From NCBI GenBank assembly GCA_030602105.1, contig JAUWAK010000018.1:1-15365 (forward strand): DNA of 15,365 bases, read 5' to 3'. The notes beneath the pieces were generated by a model, which was given only the letters and a program-made list of their open reading frames with translations, had not been told where the DNA came from and made no database searches. Below are positions 6,755 through 13,542 of this stretch, piece by piece (within the stretch, counting starts at the first letter, position 1; every line of letters starts with the position of its first letter). Source of the DNA: Candidatus Aerophobota bacterium (GTDB lineage Bacteria; Aerophobota; Aerophobia; Aerophobales; AE-B3A). A program made the position numbers and the translations under genes.

Positions 6755-8871
6755 GGAAATCCTCGTTCAACGGGGAGTCTTCTTTTCAATATAAAAGGGG
6801 AGAACTTTTCTGTGAAGATACCTCCATTTCTCAAATTGCTGATGAGATAGGGACGCCTCTTTATCTTTACAGCAACAGAGCCCTCATTGACAATTATGAG
6901 AGATTGAAAGGAGCTTTCAAGCGGGTCTCGCCCCTCATCTGCTACTCCCTTAAGGCTAACGATAATCTTACGCTCTGTCGGATTCTGGCTCATCTCGGAG
7001 CTGGAGCAGATATTGTCTCTGGCGGAGAGCTATACAAGGCTCTCTTGGCGGGATTCTCGCCGAAAAGGATAGTGTTTGCCGGGGTAGGTAAAACCCGAAA
7101 AGAAATGGAGCTTGCCTTAAGAGAGGACATCTTTATGTTCAATATAGAATCGCGAGGGGAACTGGAGCTTCTGGAGAATCTATCCAGTGAGCTTCATCGG
7201 AAGACAAGAGTTTCCTTAAGGATAAACCCAGACATTGACCCGGACACTCATCCCTATGTTAGGACCGGCCTTAAGCAGAATAAATTTGGACTCCAGATGG
7301 AGAAGGCAGAGGAGCTTTACCTGAAGCTTAGAGATTCCAAGAACATTTCACCTAAAGGAATTCATTTTCACCTGGGTTCCCAGATTACCAGAATTGACCC
7401 CTACCTTAAATGTGTTGACAAGATGGCCGAGTTCATATCTCACCTGAGGAAAGAAGGGGTTGACCTTGAGTATATGGACATGGGAGGAGGTTTTGGTATT
7501 GGATACCGGGGGAAGGAATCTCCCTTAGACATAGAAGAGCTCGCCAGCAGGATCGCTCCCCTTATTCGAGAGCACGAATTGAAACTCATCATGGAACCGG
7601 GAAGGTATCTCACGGGCAACGCAGGCATAATGGTCACTCAGATCCTGTATAGGAAACGGGGTAAGGAAAGACAGTTCTTGATTGTGGACGCGGGAATGAA
7701 TGATCTCATAAGACCGGCTCTTTATGGAGCTTACCATGAGATAAAAAAACTCCGACAGCCGAGCAAGACCTCCCCCATGGAAGTGATAGATCTAGTAGGA
7801 CCCGTCTGTGAGTCAACGGATTTCTTTGCCAAGGATAGAAACCTTCCCCGGAGCGCGCAGGGTGAGTACCTAGCCCTAATGGATACCGGCGCCTACGGAT
7901 TCTCTATGGCCTCTTCCTACAATGCCCGGCCCTTGCCTCCCGAAGTTCTAGTAAAGGGGGAAAAATGGACTCTCATCCGCAGACGAGAGGTCTATCGCGA
8001 CCTGGTTAGGACCGAAGCTATCAGCCTTGAGGAGAAAAATGTCATTCCTTCCTATACCATCCCTTTCGTCAAACTTCAGGGTACCGGCAACGATTTCATC
8101 GTTGTGGATAACCGGGCTAATTTAATAAAGGATCCAGGAGCATTGGCCAAAAAAGTGTGCTCACGAAAAGAAGATGTAGGAGCCGATGGGCTTCTCCTTC
8201 TGGAAGAATCTCAGAAGGCATATTTCAAGATGCGCATCTTCAATCCCGATGGCTCGGAGGCAGAGATGTGCGGCAACGGCGCAAGATGTATAGCCCAATT
8301 TGCGTATCTCAAGGATATTGCCGGTAGAAGATGTACAATTGAGACTCTGGGCGGGACCATCAGGTGCCAGATTCAAGGAAAAAAAGTGAAGATTGGAATG
8401 GAAAAGCCACGGGATCTACGTTTGAACTTGAGGTTATCCTTGAAGGGAGAAATCTATGAAGGCCATTACCTGAACACAGGGGTGCCTCATTTTATCCTCT
8501 TCGCCTCGAGAGTGGAGGAAGTTGCCTTAGAGGAGCTGGCTCCCCTCATAAGGAGACATCCGAAGTTTCGACCCCAGGGAACGAATGTAGATTTTGTGCA
8601 AGTGACAAAGGGTAATACTCTTAAGGTGAGAACCTATGAAAGGGGAGTGGAAGACGAGACTCTAGCCTGTGGCACAGGAGCGGTGGCCTCAGCCTTAGTA
8701 GGCAGCCTGACCTGTGGGGTCTCATCCCCGGTGAGGGTAAGAATGAAGGGAGGAGATCTTTTCATCTACTTTGAACGGGGTAAGGACAACAATTTCTCTC
8801 AGGTTTTCCTGGAAGGAGAGGCTCGAGTCGCTTTTGAGGGCAAAATCAGTGAGGAGGCTGAGAATGTTTAA
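6751..8871 (+). CDS. lysA-dapF: Bifunctional diaminopimelate decarboxylase / diaminopimelate epimerase (LysA-DapF fusion)
   Basis: One 706-codon frame encodes two complete enzymes. Residues 1 to about 430 are LysA, a PLP-dependent enzyme decarboxylating meso-DAP to lysine: PLP lysine K68 in YSLKAN, HFHLGSQ (205-211), GGGFGIGY (245-252), EPGR (282-285) and active-site Cys353 in CES. Residues about 436-706 are DapF, the PLP-independent epimerase converting LL-DAP to meso-DAP: GTGNDF (444-449) and the two catalytic cysteines Cys507 (EMCGNG) and Cys640 (ACGTGA). Both halves have normal family length. The linker is only about 8-12 residues. No in-frame ATG, GTG or TTG lies between a TTG at 7933, inside LysA, and the DapF GTGNDF motif, so a separate DapF is unlikely. 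The gene overlaps argH by 4 nt and dapA by 8 nt. An assembly artefact is possible but nothing suggests it. Confidence 0.95.
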   Translation: MRKSSFNGESSFQYKRGELFCEDTSISQIADEIGTPLYLYSNRALIDNYERLKGAFKRVSPLICYSLKANDNLTLCRILAHLGAGADIVSGGELYKALLAGFSPKRIVFAGVGKTRKEMELALREDIFMFNIESRGELELLENLSSELHRKTRVSLRINPDIDPDTHPYVRTGLKQNKFGLQMEKAEELYLKLRDSKNISPKGIHFHLGSQITRIDPYLKCVDKMAEFISHLRKEGVDLEYMDMGGGFGIGYRGKESPLDIEELASRIAPLIREHELKLIMEPGRYLTGNAGIMVTQILYRKRGKERQFLIVDAGMNDLIRPALYGAYHEIKKLRQPSKTSPMEVIDLVGPVCESTDFFAKDRNLPRSAQGEYLALMDTGAYGFSMASSYNARPLPPEVLVKGEKWTLIRRREVYRDLVRTEAISLEEKNVIPSYTIPFVKLQGTGNDFIVVDNRANLIKDPGALAKKVCSRKEDVGADGLLLLEESQKAYFKMRIFNPDGSEAEMCGNGARCIAQFAYLKDIAGRRCTIETLGGTIRCQIQGKKVKIGMEKPRDLRLNLRLSLKGEIYEGHYLNTGVPHFILFASRVEEVALEELAPLIRRHPKFRPQGTNVDFVQVTKGNTLKVRTYERGVEDETLACGTGAVASALVGSLTCGVSSPVRVRMKGGDLFIYFERGKDNNFSQVFLEGEARVAFEGKISEEAENV

Positions 8872-9733
8872 GGGATGTTTCGTAGCTGTGGTAACTCCCT
8901 TTAAAAGAGGAGAGATTGACGAGGCAGCATTTAAAGAACTCGTTCGCTTTCTGGTGGAAAAAGGTGTAGATGGAATAGTTCCCTGTGGTACTACTGGCGA
9001 GTCACCTGCCCTATCCCGTGAGGAGCAACGACGGCTCATCAAGTTAGCCGTGAAAGAGGCTAGAAAAAGAGTGGCTGTAATCGCCGGTACTGGGTCCAAC
9101 AACACAAAAGAAGCAGAGGAATTAACAGAGTTCGCCAAAGACTGTGGAGCCGATGGAGCACTGGTAGTCGCTCCGTACTACAACAAGCCTACCCCGAGGG
9201 GCCTTGAGTCTCATTACCGTCGACTGGAGCGAATTGGCCTTCCTCTGGTCATTTATAATATTCCTTCTCGTACCGGAATAAATATCCCTCCCGGCATAGT
9301 GGCTAAACTGAGCCAGCTGAACAACATTGTGGGGATCAAGGAAGCCAGTGGCAGCATGGATCAAGTCTCGAGCATCATTGCACAGTCGGAGCCTAATTTT
9401 TCTGTTCTTTCCGGGGACGACTCTCTGACCTTGCCCATTCTTTCCCTGGGAGGAGTAGGTGTGGTGTCTGTAGTAGCCAACATTTTGCCAAAGGAGACGC
9501 ACGATTTAGTATCTTCCTACCTGAGGGGTGATATTGAGAGGGCAAAACAGCTGCACTATAAGTTATTTGATCTCTTTAAGGCGATGTTCGTTGAGACCAA
9601 CCCTCTTCCCATAAAAACAGCTATGGCTCGTTTGGGAATGATCGAGAAGGAGTGGAGACTCCCGCTGGAGGCCATGGAGGAGGAGAATGAGGAGAAGTTG
9701 GAAAGAACGCTGTCCAGTTATGGACTAATTTAG
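8864..9733 (+). CDS. dapA: 4-hydroxy-tetrahydrodipicolinate synthase
   Basis: This 289-residue TIM-barrel aldolase condenses pyruvate with aspartate semialdehyde, the first committed step of lysine/DAP synthesis. The start is ATG at 8864, preceded by GAGGAGG (8851-8857) with 6-nt spacing; the protein then begins MFKGCFVAVVTPF, as the family does. Active-site residues are Thr43-Thr44 (CGTTGE), Tyr106-Tyr107 (APYYNKP), Tyr131 (IYNIPSRTG), Arg136 and the Schiff-base Lys159 (GIKEASG). All are at the positions expected from E. coli DapA, give or take two. It overlaps lysA/dapF by 8 nt, so coupling is likely. dapB, which commonly follows dapA in such clusters, is absent; a PIN-domain gene follows after 3 nt. 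Confidence 0.97.
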   Translation: MFKGCFVAVVTPFKRGEIDEAAFKELVRFLVEKGVDGIVPCGTTGESPALSREEQRRLIKLAVKEARKRVAVIAGTGSNNTKEAEELTEFAKDCGADGALVVAPYYNKPTPRGLESHYRRLERIGLPLVIYNIPSRTGINIPPGIVAKLSQLNNIVGIKEASGSMDQVSSIIAQSEPNFSVLSGDDSLTLPILSLGGVGVVSVVANILPKETHDLVSSYLRGDIERAKQLHYKLFDLFKAMFVETNPLPIKTAMARLGMIEKEWRLPLEAMEEENEEKLERTLSSYGLI

Positions 9734-9736
9734 CCC

Positions 9737-10201
9737 ATGAAAAGTCTCTACCTCGATCCTTCCGTTCCCTCTGCTTGCCACGAAAAAGCCCAGCCAGAAA
9801 GACGCAAGACCACCTGGCGCTGGTGGAAAGAAAGAATTGATCGATACCGGGTAGTGGTCTCTAACCTAACCATAGAAGAAATAGAAGCGCTACAAACCGC
9901 GGAGAAGAGAGAAGCTATCCTCTCCCTAATATCTGATTTTCCGGTCATAGAAAAGACTCCTTCTGCACAAAGACTGGCTAAGAGATACATTCGCGAAAGA
10001 ATCATCCCAATTAATGCTGCCAATGACGCACTGCATATAAGCCTCGTTGCAACTCATAGCATAGACATACTCCTCAGCTGGAATTTCGCCCACCTGGTGA
10101 AGCCCCAGGTCGAAAGAAAGATCAATGCCTTCAATTTGACGAGCGGCTACCCCAGAATAAAAATTGCTAGTCCTAAAGATTTAATGGAGGAAGAATCCTG
10201 A
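9737..10201 (+). CDS. PIN-domain protein, VapC-like
   Basis: This 154-residue protein has the PIN-domain layout of VapC-like ribonucleases: YLDPSV at the N terminus (Asp7; family usually LDTSV), an acidic pair Glu47-Glu48 after VVSNLTI, NDALHIS (Asp97) and DILLSWNFAHL (Asp110, Asn116). The acidic metal-binding residues all appear to be present, so nuclease activity is plausible. VapC toxins normally follow a small antitoxin gene, but here the upstream neighbour is dapA, 3 nt away, and YjbQ follows 2 nt after the stop. I see no antitoxin-like ORF. There is no SD before the ATG, so translation probably depends on coupling to dapA. It could be an orphan toxin or a domesticated RNA-processing PIN protein. 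Confidence 0.8.
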   Translation: MKSLYLDPSVPSACHEKAQPERRKTTWRWWKERIDRYRVVVSNLTIEEIEALQTAEKREAILSLISDFPVIEKTPSAQRLAKRYIRERIIPINAANDALHISLVATHSIDILLSWNFAHLVKPQVERKINAFNLTSGYPRIKIASPKDLMEEES

Positions 10202-10203
10202 CC

Positions 10204-10596
10204 ATGACAAAACAAATTACCGTCGCTACCCGGTCCAAGACAGAACTGGTTGATATCAGTTCCGAAATAGAGAAAATAGTAAAGGACTCAGGAATAAAGG
10301 ACGGAGTGTGCTGGGTGTTTGTTCCTCATACCACCGCCGGCATAAGCATCAATGAAGGAGCCGACCCTAGCGTGAAGAGAGACATTCTTTCCCGACTAGA
10401 TAAACTGGTCCCCTCAGCAGAGAGATACGAGCACCTGGAAGGAAATGCCCCTGCTCACATAAAGACATCTATTGTAGGGAGCTCAGAGATTCTTATCATT
10501 GAGAAGGGAAGATTATTATTGGGCACCTGGCAGTCGCTGTATCTATGTGAGTTCGACGGCCCCAGGCATCGGAAGGTGATAATAAAGATCAAATAA
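10204..10596 (+). CDS. YjbQ / UPF0047 family protein
   Basis: This 130-residue protein matches the widespread UPF0047 (YjbQ) family. Conserved blocks are VPHTTAGISINEGADP (41-56), YEHLEGNAPAHIKTS (79-93) and LGTWQSLYLCEFDGPRHRK near the C terminus, containing the family's His and Asp/Glu residues. E. coli YjbQ has weak thiamine phosphate synthase activity, and the family is often labelled secondary thiamine-phosphate synthase; its main physiological role is unsettled. GGAGG (10186-10190) is 13 nt before the ATG, a somewhat long spacing. It sits 2 nt after the PIN gene and 27 nt before a secreted-protein gene, neither related to thiamine. Confidence 0.92.
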   Translation: MTKQITVATRSKTELVDISSEIEKIVKDSGIKDGVCWVFVPHTTAGISINEGADPSVKRDILSRLDKLVPSAERYEHLEGNAPAHIKTSIVGSSEILIIEKGRLLLGTWQSLYLCEFDGPRHRKVIIKIK

Positions 10597-10623
10597 GGGG
10601 ATAGCACATAAAGGAGGATATCG

Positions 10624-11187
10624 ATGAAAGAAAAGTTAAGGCGGACTATTTTGGGTCTGGCAGCTACCTTCTTAGTTCAGGGTTTCTTTGCGAGCTCAGT
10701 GCTGGCCCAGGAATGGCAACCACTCCAATTCTCTGGCAGGTATGAAAAGTACAAATATGAAGCTAAAACAAATGAAAGCGTCCTTTATCATACCTTTTTG
10801 GTCGAACCCAAAGGCGAAGCTTTCGAAGTATCCTACATTTTTACACTCACCGGAGTAAAAAGAGAAGATCTGGAATACGGATTCTCGGGAGAGCCATTCT
10901 CGTGGATGAGAACCGCTAAACCCATCCTGGTAGCTATTTTCCAGCAACAGGAATTCAAGGTAGGGGAAGAGCTTATTATTCCTGGCATTGGAACTCTTGC
11001 CTGCACCGGTGTGGAAACTGTGGCTAGTCTGGAAGGTAAAGTTTTCATATTAACACTAGCGGCGACAAATACCAAAAGTGAACTTGTGATCAACAAGAAC
11101 TTAGGACTACCTTTGAGACTGAGCATAATCAATAGCGAAGGAGGCCGGGACTTAGAGCTCAAACTAATAGAATATGAAACCCGCTAG
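10624..11187 (+). CDS. Secreted protein of unknown function
   Basis: I do not recognise this 187-residue protein. It begins with a clear Sec signal peptide: basic MKEKLRR, a hydrophobic stretch at about 8-25, and a likely signal peptidase I site SVLA-QE after Ala28. There is no lipobox Cys and no second membrane segment, so the mature part of about 159 residues should be periplasmic or exported. It looks rich in beta strands (alternating patterns such as FEVSYIFTLTG and VFILTLAAT) and has a single Cys near mid-protein. An outer-membrane-associated or DUF3108-like beta-barrel fold is conceivable, but no motif supports either. AAGGAGG (10611-10617) is a strong SD. The stop is 8 nt from folK. 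Confidence 0.8.
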   Translation: MKEKLRRTILGLAATFLVQGFFASSVLAQEWQPLQFSGRYEKYKYEAKTNESVLYHTFLVEPKGEAFEVSYIFTLTGVKREDLEYGFSGEPFSWMRTAKPILVAIFQQQEFKVGEELIIPGIGTLACTGVETVASLEGKVFILTLAATNTKSELVINKNLGLPLRLSIINSEGGRDLELKLIEYETR

Positions 11188-11195
11188 GAAAAAAA

Positions 11196-11684
11196 ATGTC
11201 TCTGGTCTACATTGGATTGGGTTCCAACCTTGGAGATAGGCTAAAGAATCTGCAGGACTCCGTATCTCACATAGAAAGAGAGATAAGGGTAAGGAAGGTA
11301 TCTTCTTTCTACCATACACAGCCGGTAGGAATGAAGGGAAGGTGGTTTTTGAACTGTGTCCTCGAAGGCGAGACAGAGCTAGGTCCCCACCAGTTGATGG
11401 AAACATTGCTCGCAATAGAGAAAGAGATAGGCCGGAGAAGAAAGAAAAAGAAAGAAGACCGCATAATTGATCTGGATCTTTTGCTCCACGATGAGAGGGT
11501 ACTCAAAGAAAAAGGTCTTGTTGTGCCTCATCCCAGCTTGCATAAGCGAGGGTTTGTTCTGGTCCCACTAGTGGAAATCAATCCTCATCTTTATCATCCA
11601 GTCTTGAAAAGAACAGTTAAGGAGATCCTGAATAGACTTAAGGATTCCCACCGCATAGAGAAGTTCTCGCCCAGAGAAAACTGA
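11196..11684 (+). CDS. folK: 2-amino-4-hydroxy-6-hydroxymethyldihydropteridine pyrophosphokinase (HPPK)
   Basis: This 162-residue enzyme transfers pyrophosphate from ATP to 6-hydroxymethyl-dihydropterin in folate synthesis. Visible features are the start VYIGLGSNLGDR (4-15), FLNCVLEGET (51-60), the signature DRIIDLDLLL (88-97) with the two Mg-binding aspartates Asp92 and Asp94, and VPHPSLHKRGFVLVPLVEI (110-128). The stretch before the signature is a very basic run, RRRKKKKEDR, where many homologues have GPR; the arginine of the R-x2-D-x-D core is kept. AGGA lies 6 nt before the ATG. It stands alone, without folP, folB or folE. A new promoter starts 3 nt after its stop, so it is probably the last gene of its transcription unit. 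Confidence 0.95.
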   Translation: MSLVYIGLGSNLGDRLKNLQDSVSHIEREIRVRKVSSFYHTQPVGMKGRWFLNCVLEGETELGPHQLMETLLAIEKEIGRRRKKKKEDRIIDLDLLLHDERVLKEKGLVVPHPSLHKRGFVLVPLVEINPHLYHPVLKRTVKEILNRLKDSHRIEKFSPREN

Positions 11685-11686
11685 CC

Positions 11687-11714
11687 TTGACAGGGGTGAG
11701 CTGATCGGTATAAT
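11687..11714 (+). promoter_or_regulatory. Consensus sigma-70-type promoter for yicC-gmk-rpoZ
   Basis: TTGACA (11687-11692) and TATAAT (11709-11714) are both perfect, with a 16-nt spacer. Transcription should begin near 11721, about 50 nt before yicC. The promoter lies right after the folK stop, with no terminator between. CCTTGA (11685-11690), overlapping the -35, is mirrored by TCAAGG (11714-11719), immediately after the -10. This inverted repeat could bind a regulator or be chance. Confidence 0.85.
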
Positions 11715-11769
11715 CAAGGTCAAGCTTTTAAACCTCCAAGGCCAGAGCCATCCAAGAAGAGATACTAGA

Positions 11770-12642
11770 TTGAAAAGCATGACCGGGTACGGGGAGGGGA
11801 GGGGAAAAACCGAGGAAATCGATCTCCTCCTCGAGGTGAAATCCGTCAACCATAGATTTTTAGAGCTACAAATTAACTCCTCAAAAGAGATTTCTCCGGG
11901 TATGGAGGCAAAAATAAGGAGCGAAGTGAAAGCCAAAGTAGCCCGGGGCAAGGTTACCGTTAATATCCAGATAAAGAGAATAAAGCCACCTACCTATAGT
12001 ATTGTGGCTAACCAAGTAGTTGCCTCCCGTTACTACAAACTCCTCAACCAACTTTCAGATTCCCTGGGTTTGGGGGAGGGCGTGTCTCTCTCCCATCTGT
12101 TGAGCCTTCCCGAGGTGGTTTATCTGGAAAGGTCAGAGGAAAACGCGGATAAGATAGAAAAAGCGCTGTTTCAAGCCTTGGGTAAAGCTCTACGAGATTT
12201 CTTGCGGATGCGGGAAAGAGAAGGAAAGAATCATCTTGATAGCATCCAAAGCTGCGTCAAAAGCATAGGGGATTCCCTTCCTCTTATAGAAAAAGAATTC
12301 TCCCTGGCTCAGGAAGACTACCGGAGAAGAACAAGGAAGAGTCTGCAGGAGCTTCTCGAAAAGGAACCTAAGGAAAAAATCATCAATGAAATCCCGCTTC
12401 TTCTTTCCCGGGGAGATATCAGCGAGGAGAGACTCCGGTTTCAGTCCCATCTGAAGGAGTGCAAAAGAACCCTGCAGAAGGCGGGGCCCATAGGGAAAAC
12501 ATTGAGTTTCATACTTCAGGAACTGCACCGGGAAATCAATACCATAGGAGCAAAGTCAGACTCTTTTGCCATCTCCCGGCTCGTGGTTGAGATAAAACAC
12601 TACCTGGAGAGAATCAGAGAAGAGATTATCAATATTGAATAG
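11770..12642 (+). CDS. yicC: YicC family endoribonuclease
   Basis: This 290-residue protein matches the YicC/YloC family. It opens with the hallmark KSMTGYG, followed by VEVKSVNHRFLE-like sequence (LEVKSVNHRFLEL, 21-33), and ends with the conserved block RELHREINTIGAKS-like sequence (ELHREINTIGAKSDS, 251-265) and a terminal IKHYLERIREE helix. YicC proteins are stress-linked; E. coli YicC has been described as an endoribonuclease. I chose TTG at 11770 because family members usually have two to four residues before MTGYG; ATG at 11779 is the alternative. The SD is weak for both. It is the first gene after the 11687-11714 promoter and is next to gmk and rpoZ, a common bacterial order. Confidence 0.95.
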   Translation: MKSMTGYGEGRGKTEEIDLLLEVKSVNHRFLELQINSSKEISPGMEAKIRSEVKAKVARGKVTVNIQIKRIKPPTYSIVANQVVASRYYKLLNQLSDSLGLGEGVSLSHLLSLPEVVYLERSEENADKIEKALFQALGKALRDFLRMREREGKNHLDSIQSCVKSIGDSLPLIEKEFSLAQEDYRRRTRKSLQELLEKEPKEKIINEIPLLLSRGDISEERLRFQSHLKECKRTLQKAGPIGKTLSFILQELHREINTIGAKSDSFAISRLVVEIKHYLERIREEIINIE

Positions 12643-12666
12643 AAAATCGAGTCCGTCCAGAGGAGG

Positions 12667-13296
12667 ATGAACTTGCTAAAGAAGAAGAAAGGACTCATCC
12701 TTGTAGTCTCTGCTCCCTCGGGAGCGGGCAAAACAACCTTATGCAAAAGACTCCTGCAAGCTTCCTCCTCATTTATCTCTTCCGTCTCTTTTACTACCCG
12801 GCGTCGTCGCAAGAACGAAATTGAAGGAGTGGATTATTATTTCGTTTCCCAAAAAGAATTTGGAAAGATGGCAGAGGAGGGAAAATTTGTAGAATGGGCC
12901 AAGGTTCACGGCCACCTGTATGGAACGTCAGCCAAGCTCCTTGATGAGAGGGTAAGGGAAGAAAAAGACGTGCTCCTGGAGGTGGATGTGAAGGGAGGAT
13001 CTCAAATCAAAAAGAACTACCCCCCGGCCGTGCTCATCTTCCTCCTTCCTCCTTCCTGGCAGGAACTGGAGAAGCGCTTAGGTAGCAGAAGAACCGAGAA
13101 CGAGGAGAAGTTAGCCGACCGGATGAAACAGGCAAAAAAAGAGATCGAATACGCCCCCCATTATGATTATCTTATCATAAATGACGATATCAACCGCGCT
13201 CTGCAGGATCTGTTAGCTGTAATCCGGGCTGAGCGCTGCCGAATGGATCGAGTGGCTGATGAGGATCTCGAAGCCCTCAGGGGTCCTGAGAACTGA
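12667..13296 (+). CDS. gmk: Guanylate kinase
   Basis: This protein of about 209 residues phosphorylates GMP to GDP. It shows the P-loop SAPSGAGKTT (residues about 15-24), the GMP-binding SFTTRRRRKNEIEGVDYYFV region with its conserved Arg and Tyr residues, FVEWAKVHGHLYGTS and LLEVDVKGG. The family usually has TTRxPRxGE; here a run of four arginines followed by KNEIEG replaces it, a modest deviation. Start choice is uncertain. The SD AGGAGG (12661-12666) directly abuts the ATG at 12667, which is too close for normal initiation, while an in-frame TTG at 12673 has ideal 6-nt spacing. The TTG start would remove only two residues. The gene lies 24 nt after yicC and 15 nt before rpoZ. Confidence 0.96.
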   Translation: MNLLKKKKGLILVVSAPSGAGKTTLCKRLLQASSSFISSVSFTTRRRRKNEIEGVDYYFVSQKEFGKMAEEGKFVEWAKVHGHLYGTSAKLLDERVREEKDVLLEVDVKGGSQIKKNYPPAVLIFLLPPSWQELEKRLGSRRTENEEKLADRMKQAKKEIEYAPHYDYLIINDDINRALQDLLAVIRAERCRMDRVADEDLEALRGPEN

Positions 13297-13311
13297 GGAA
13301 AGGAGTATTAA

Positions 13312-13542
13312 CTGGATACATTCTCTACTGATGAAGTGCTGCGTAAGACAGGAATAGCTAATAAATACCTGCTGACCCGTCTAGCTATCCAAAGAATGAG
13401 AGATATCGTCAGGCAGAAAGATAAAAGAAGCCTGGAAAAGCCCCAAAATAAGCTTCCCACCCGCGTTTTAAGGGAGATTGCTGAGGGCAAGGTAAAAATG
13501 GAGAAGCTAACGGTCAAAGACGAGGAGGAATCGGAGAACTAG
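13312..13542 (+). CDS. rpoZ: RNA polymerase omega subunit, apparent CTG start
   Basis: Omega helps assemble and stabilise RNA polymerase by binding beta-prime. The 76-residue frame contains DTFSTDEVLRKTGIANKYLL at the N terminus, matching the family start (MD-x-S/T-x-E-E-LL-x-K-x-NKY-L), then RLAIQRMRDIV and the hallmark VLREIAEGKVK. The reading frame opens right after a TAA (13309-13311), and its first codon is CTG at 13312. AAAGGAG (13299-13305) sits 6 nt before this CTG. The first conventional start, GTG at 13336, would delete eight conserved residues and has no SD. So initiation at CTG, or an ATG-to-CTG sequence error, is the best reading. The TAG stop overlaps the stop of the convergent minus-strand gene. 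Confidence 0.88.
   Translation: MDTFSTDEVLRKTGIANKYLLTRLAIQRMRDIVRQKDKRSLEKPQNKLPTRVLREIAEGKVKMEKLTVKDEEESEN

Noticed and set aside
6487..6993. 168-codon open frame on the minus strand
   Set aside because: It spans the argH/lysA junction antisense to two well-identified genes and shows no family motif.
8029..8045. GAGGAG followed by ATG near the LysA-DapF joint, as a separate dapF start
   Set aside because: The ATG at 8040 is out of frame with DapF, and its frame yields no DapF motif.
8771..8863. Upstream TTG start extending DapA by 31 residues
   Set aside because: The extension only overlaps DapF; ATG at 8864 has a strong SD and gives the family's normal N terminus.
8722..9138. 138-codon open frame on the minus strand
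   Set aside because: It is antisense to the end of DapF and the start of DapA; this is a shadow frame.
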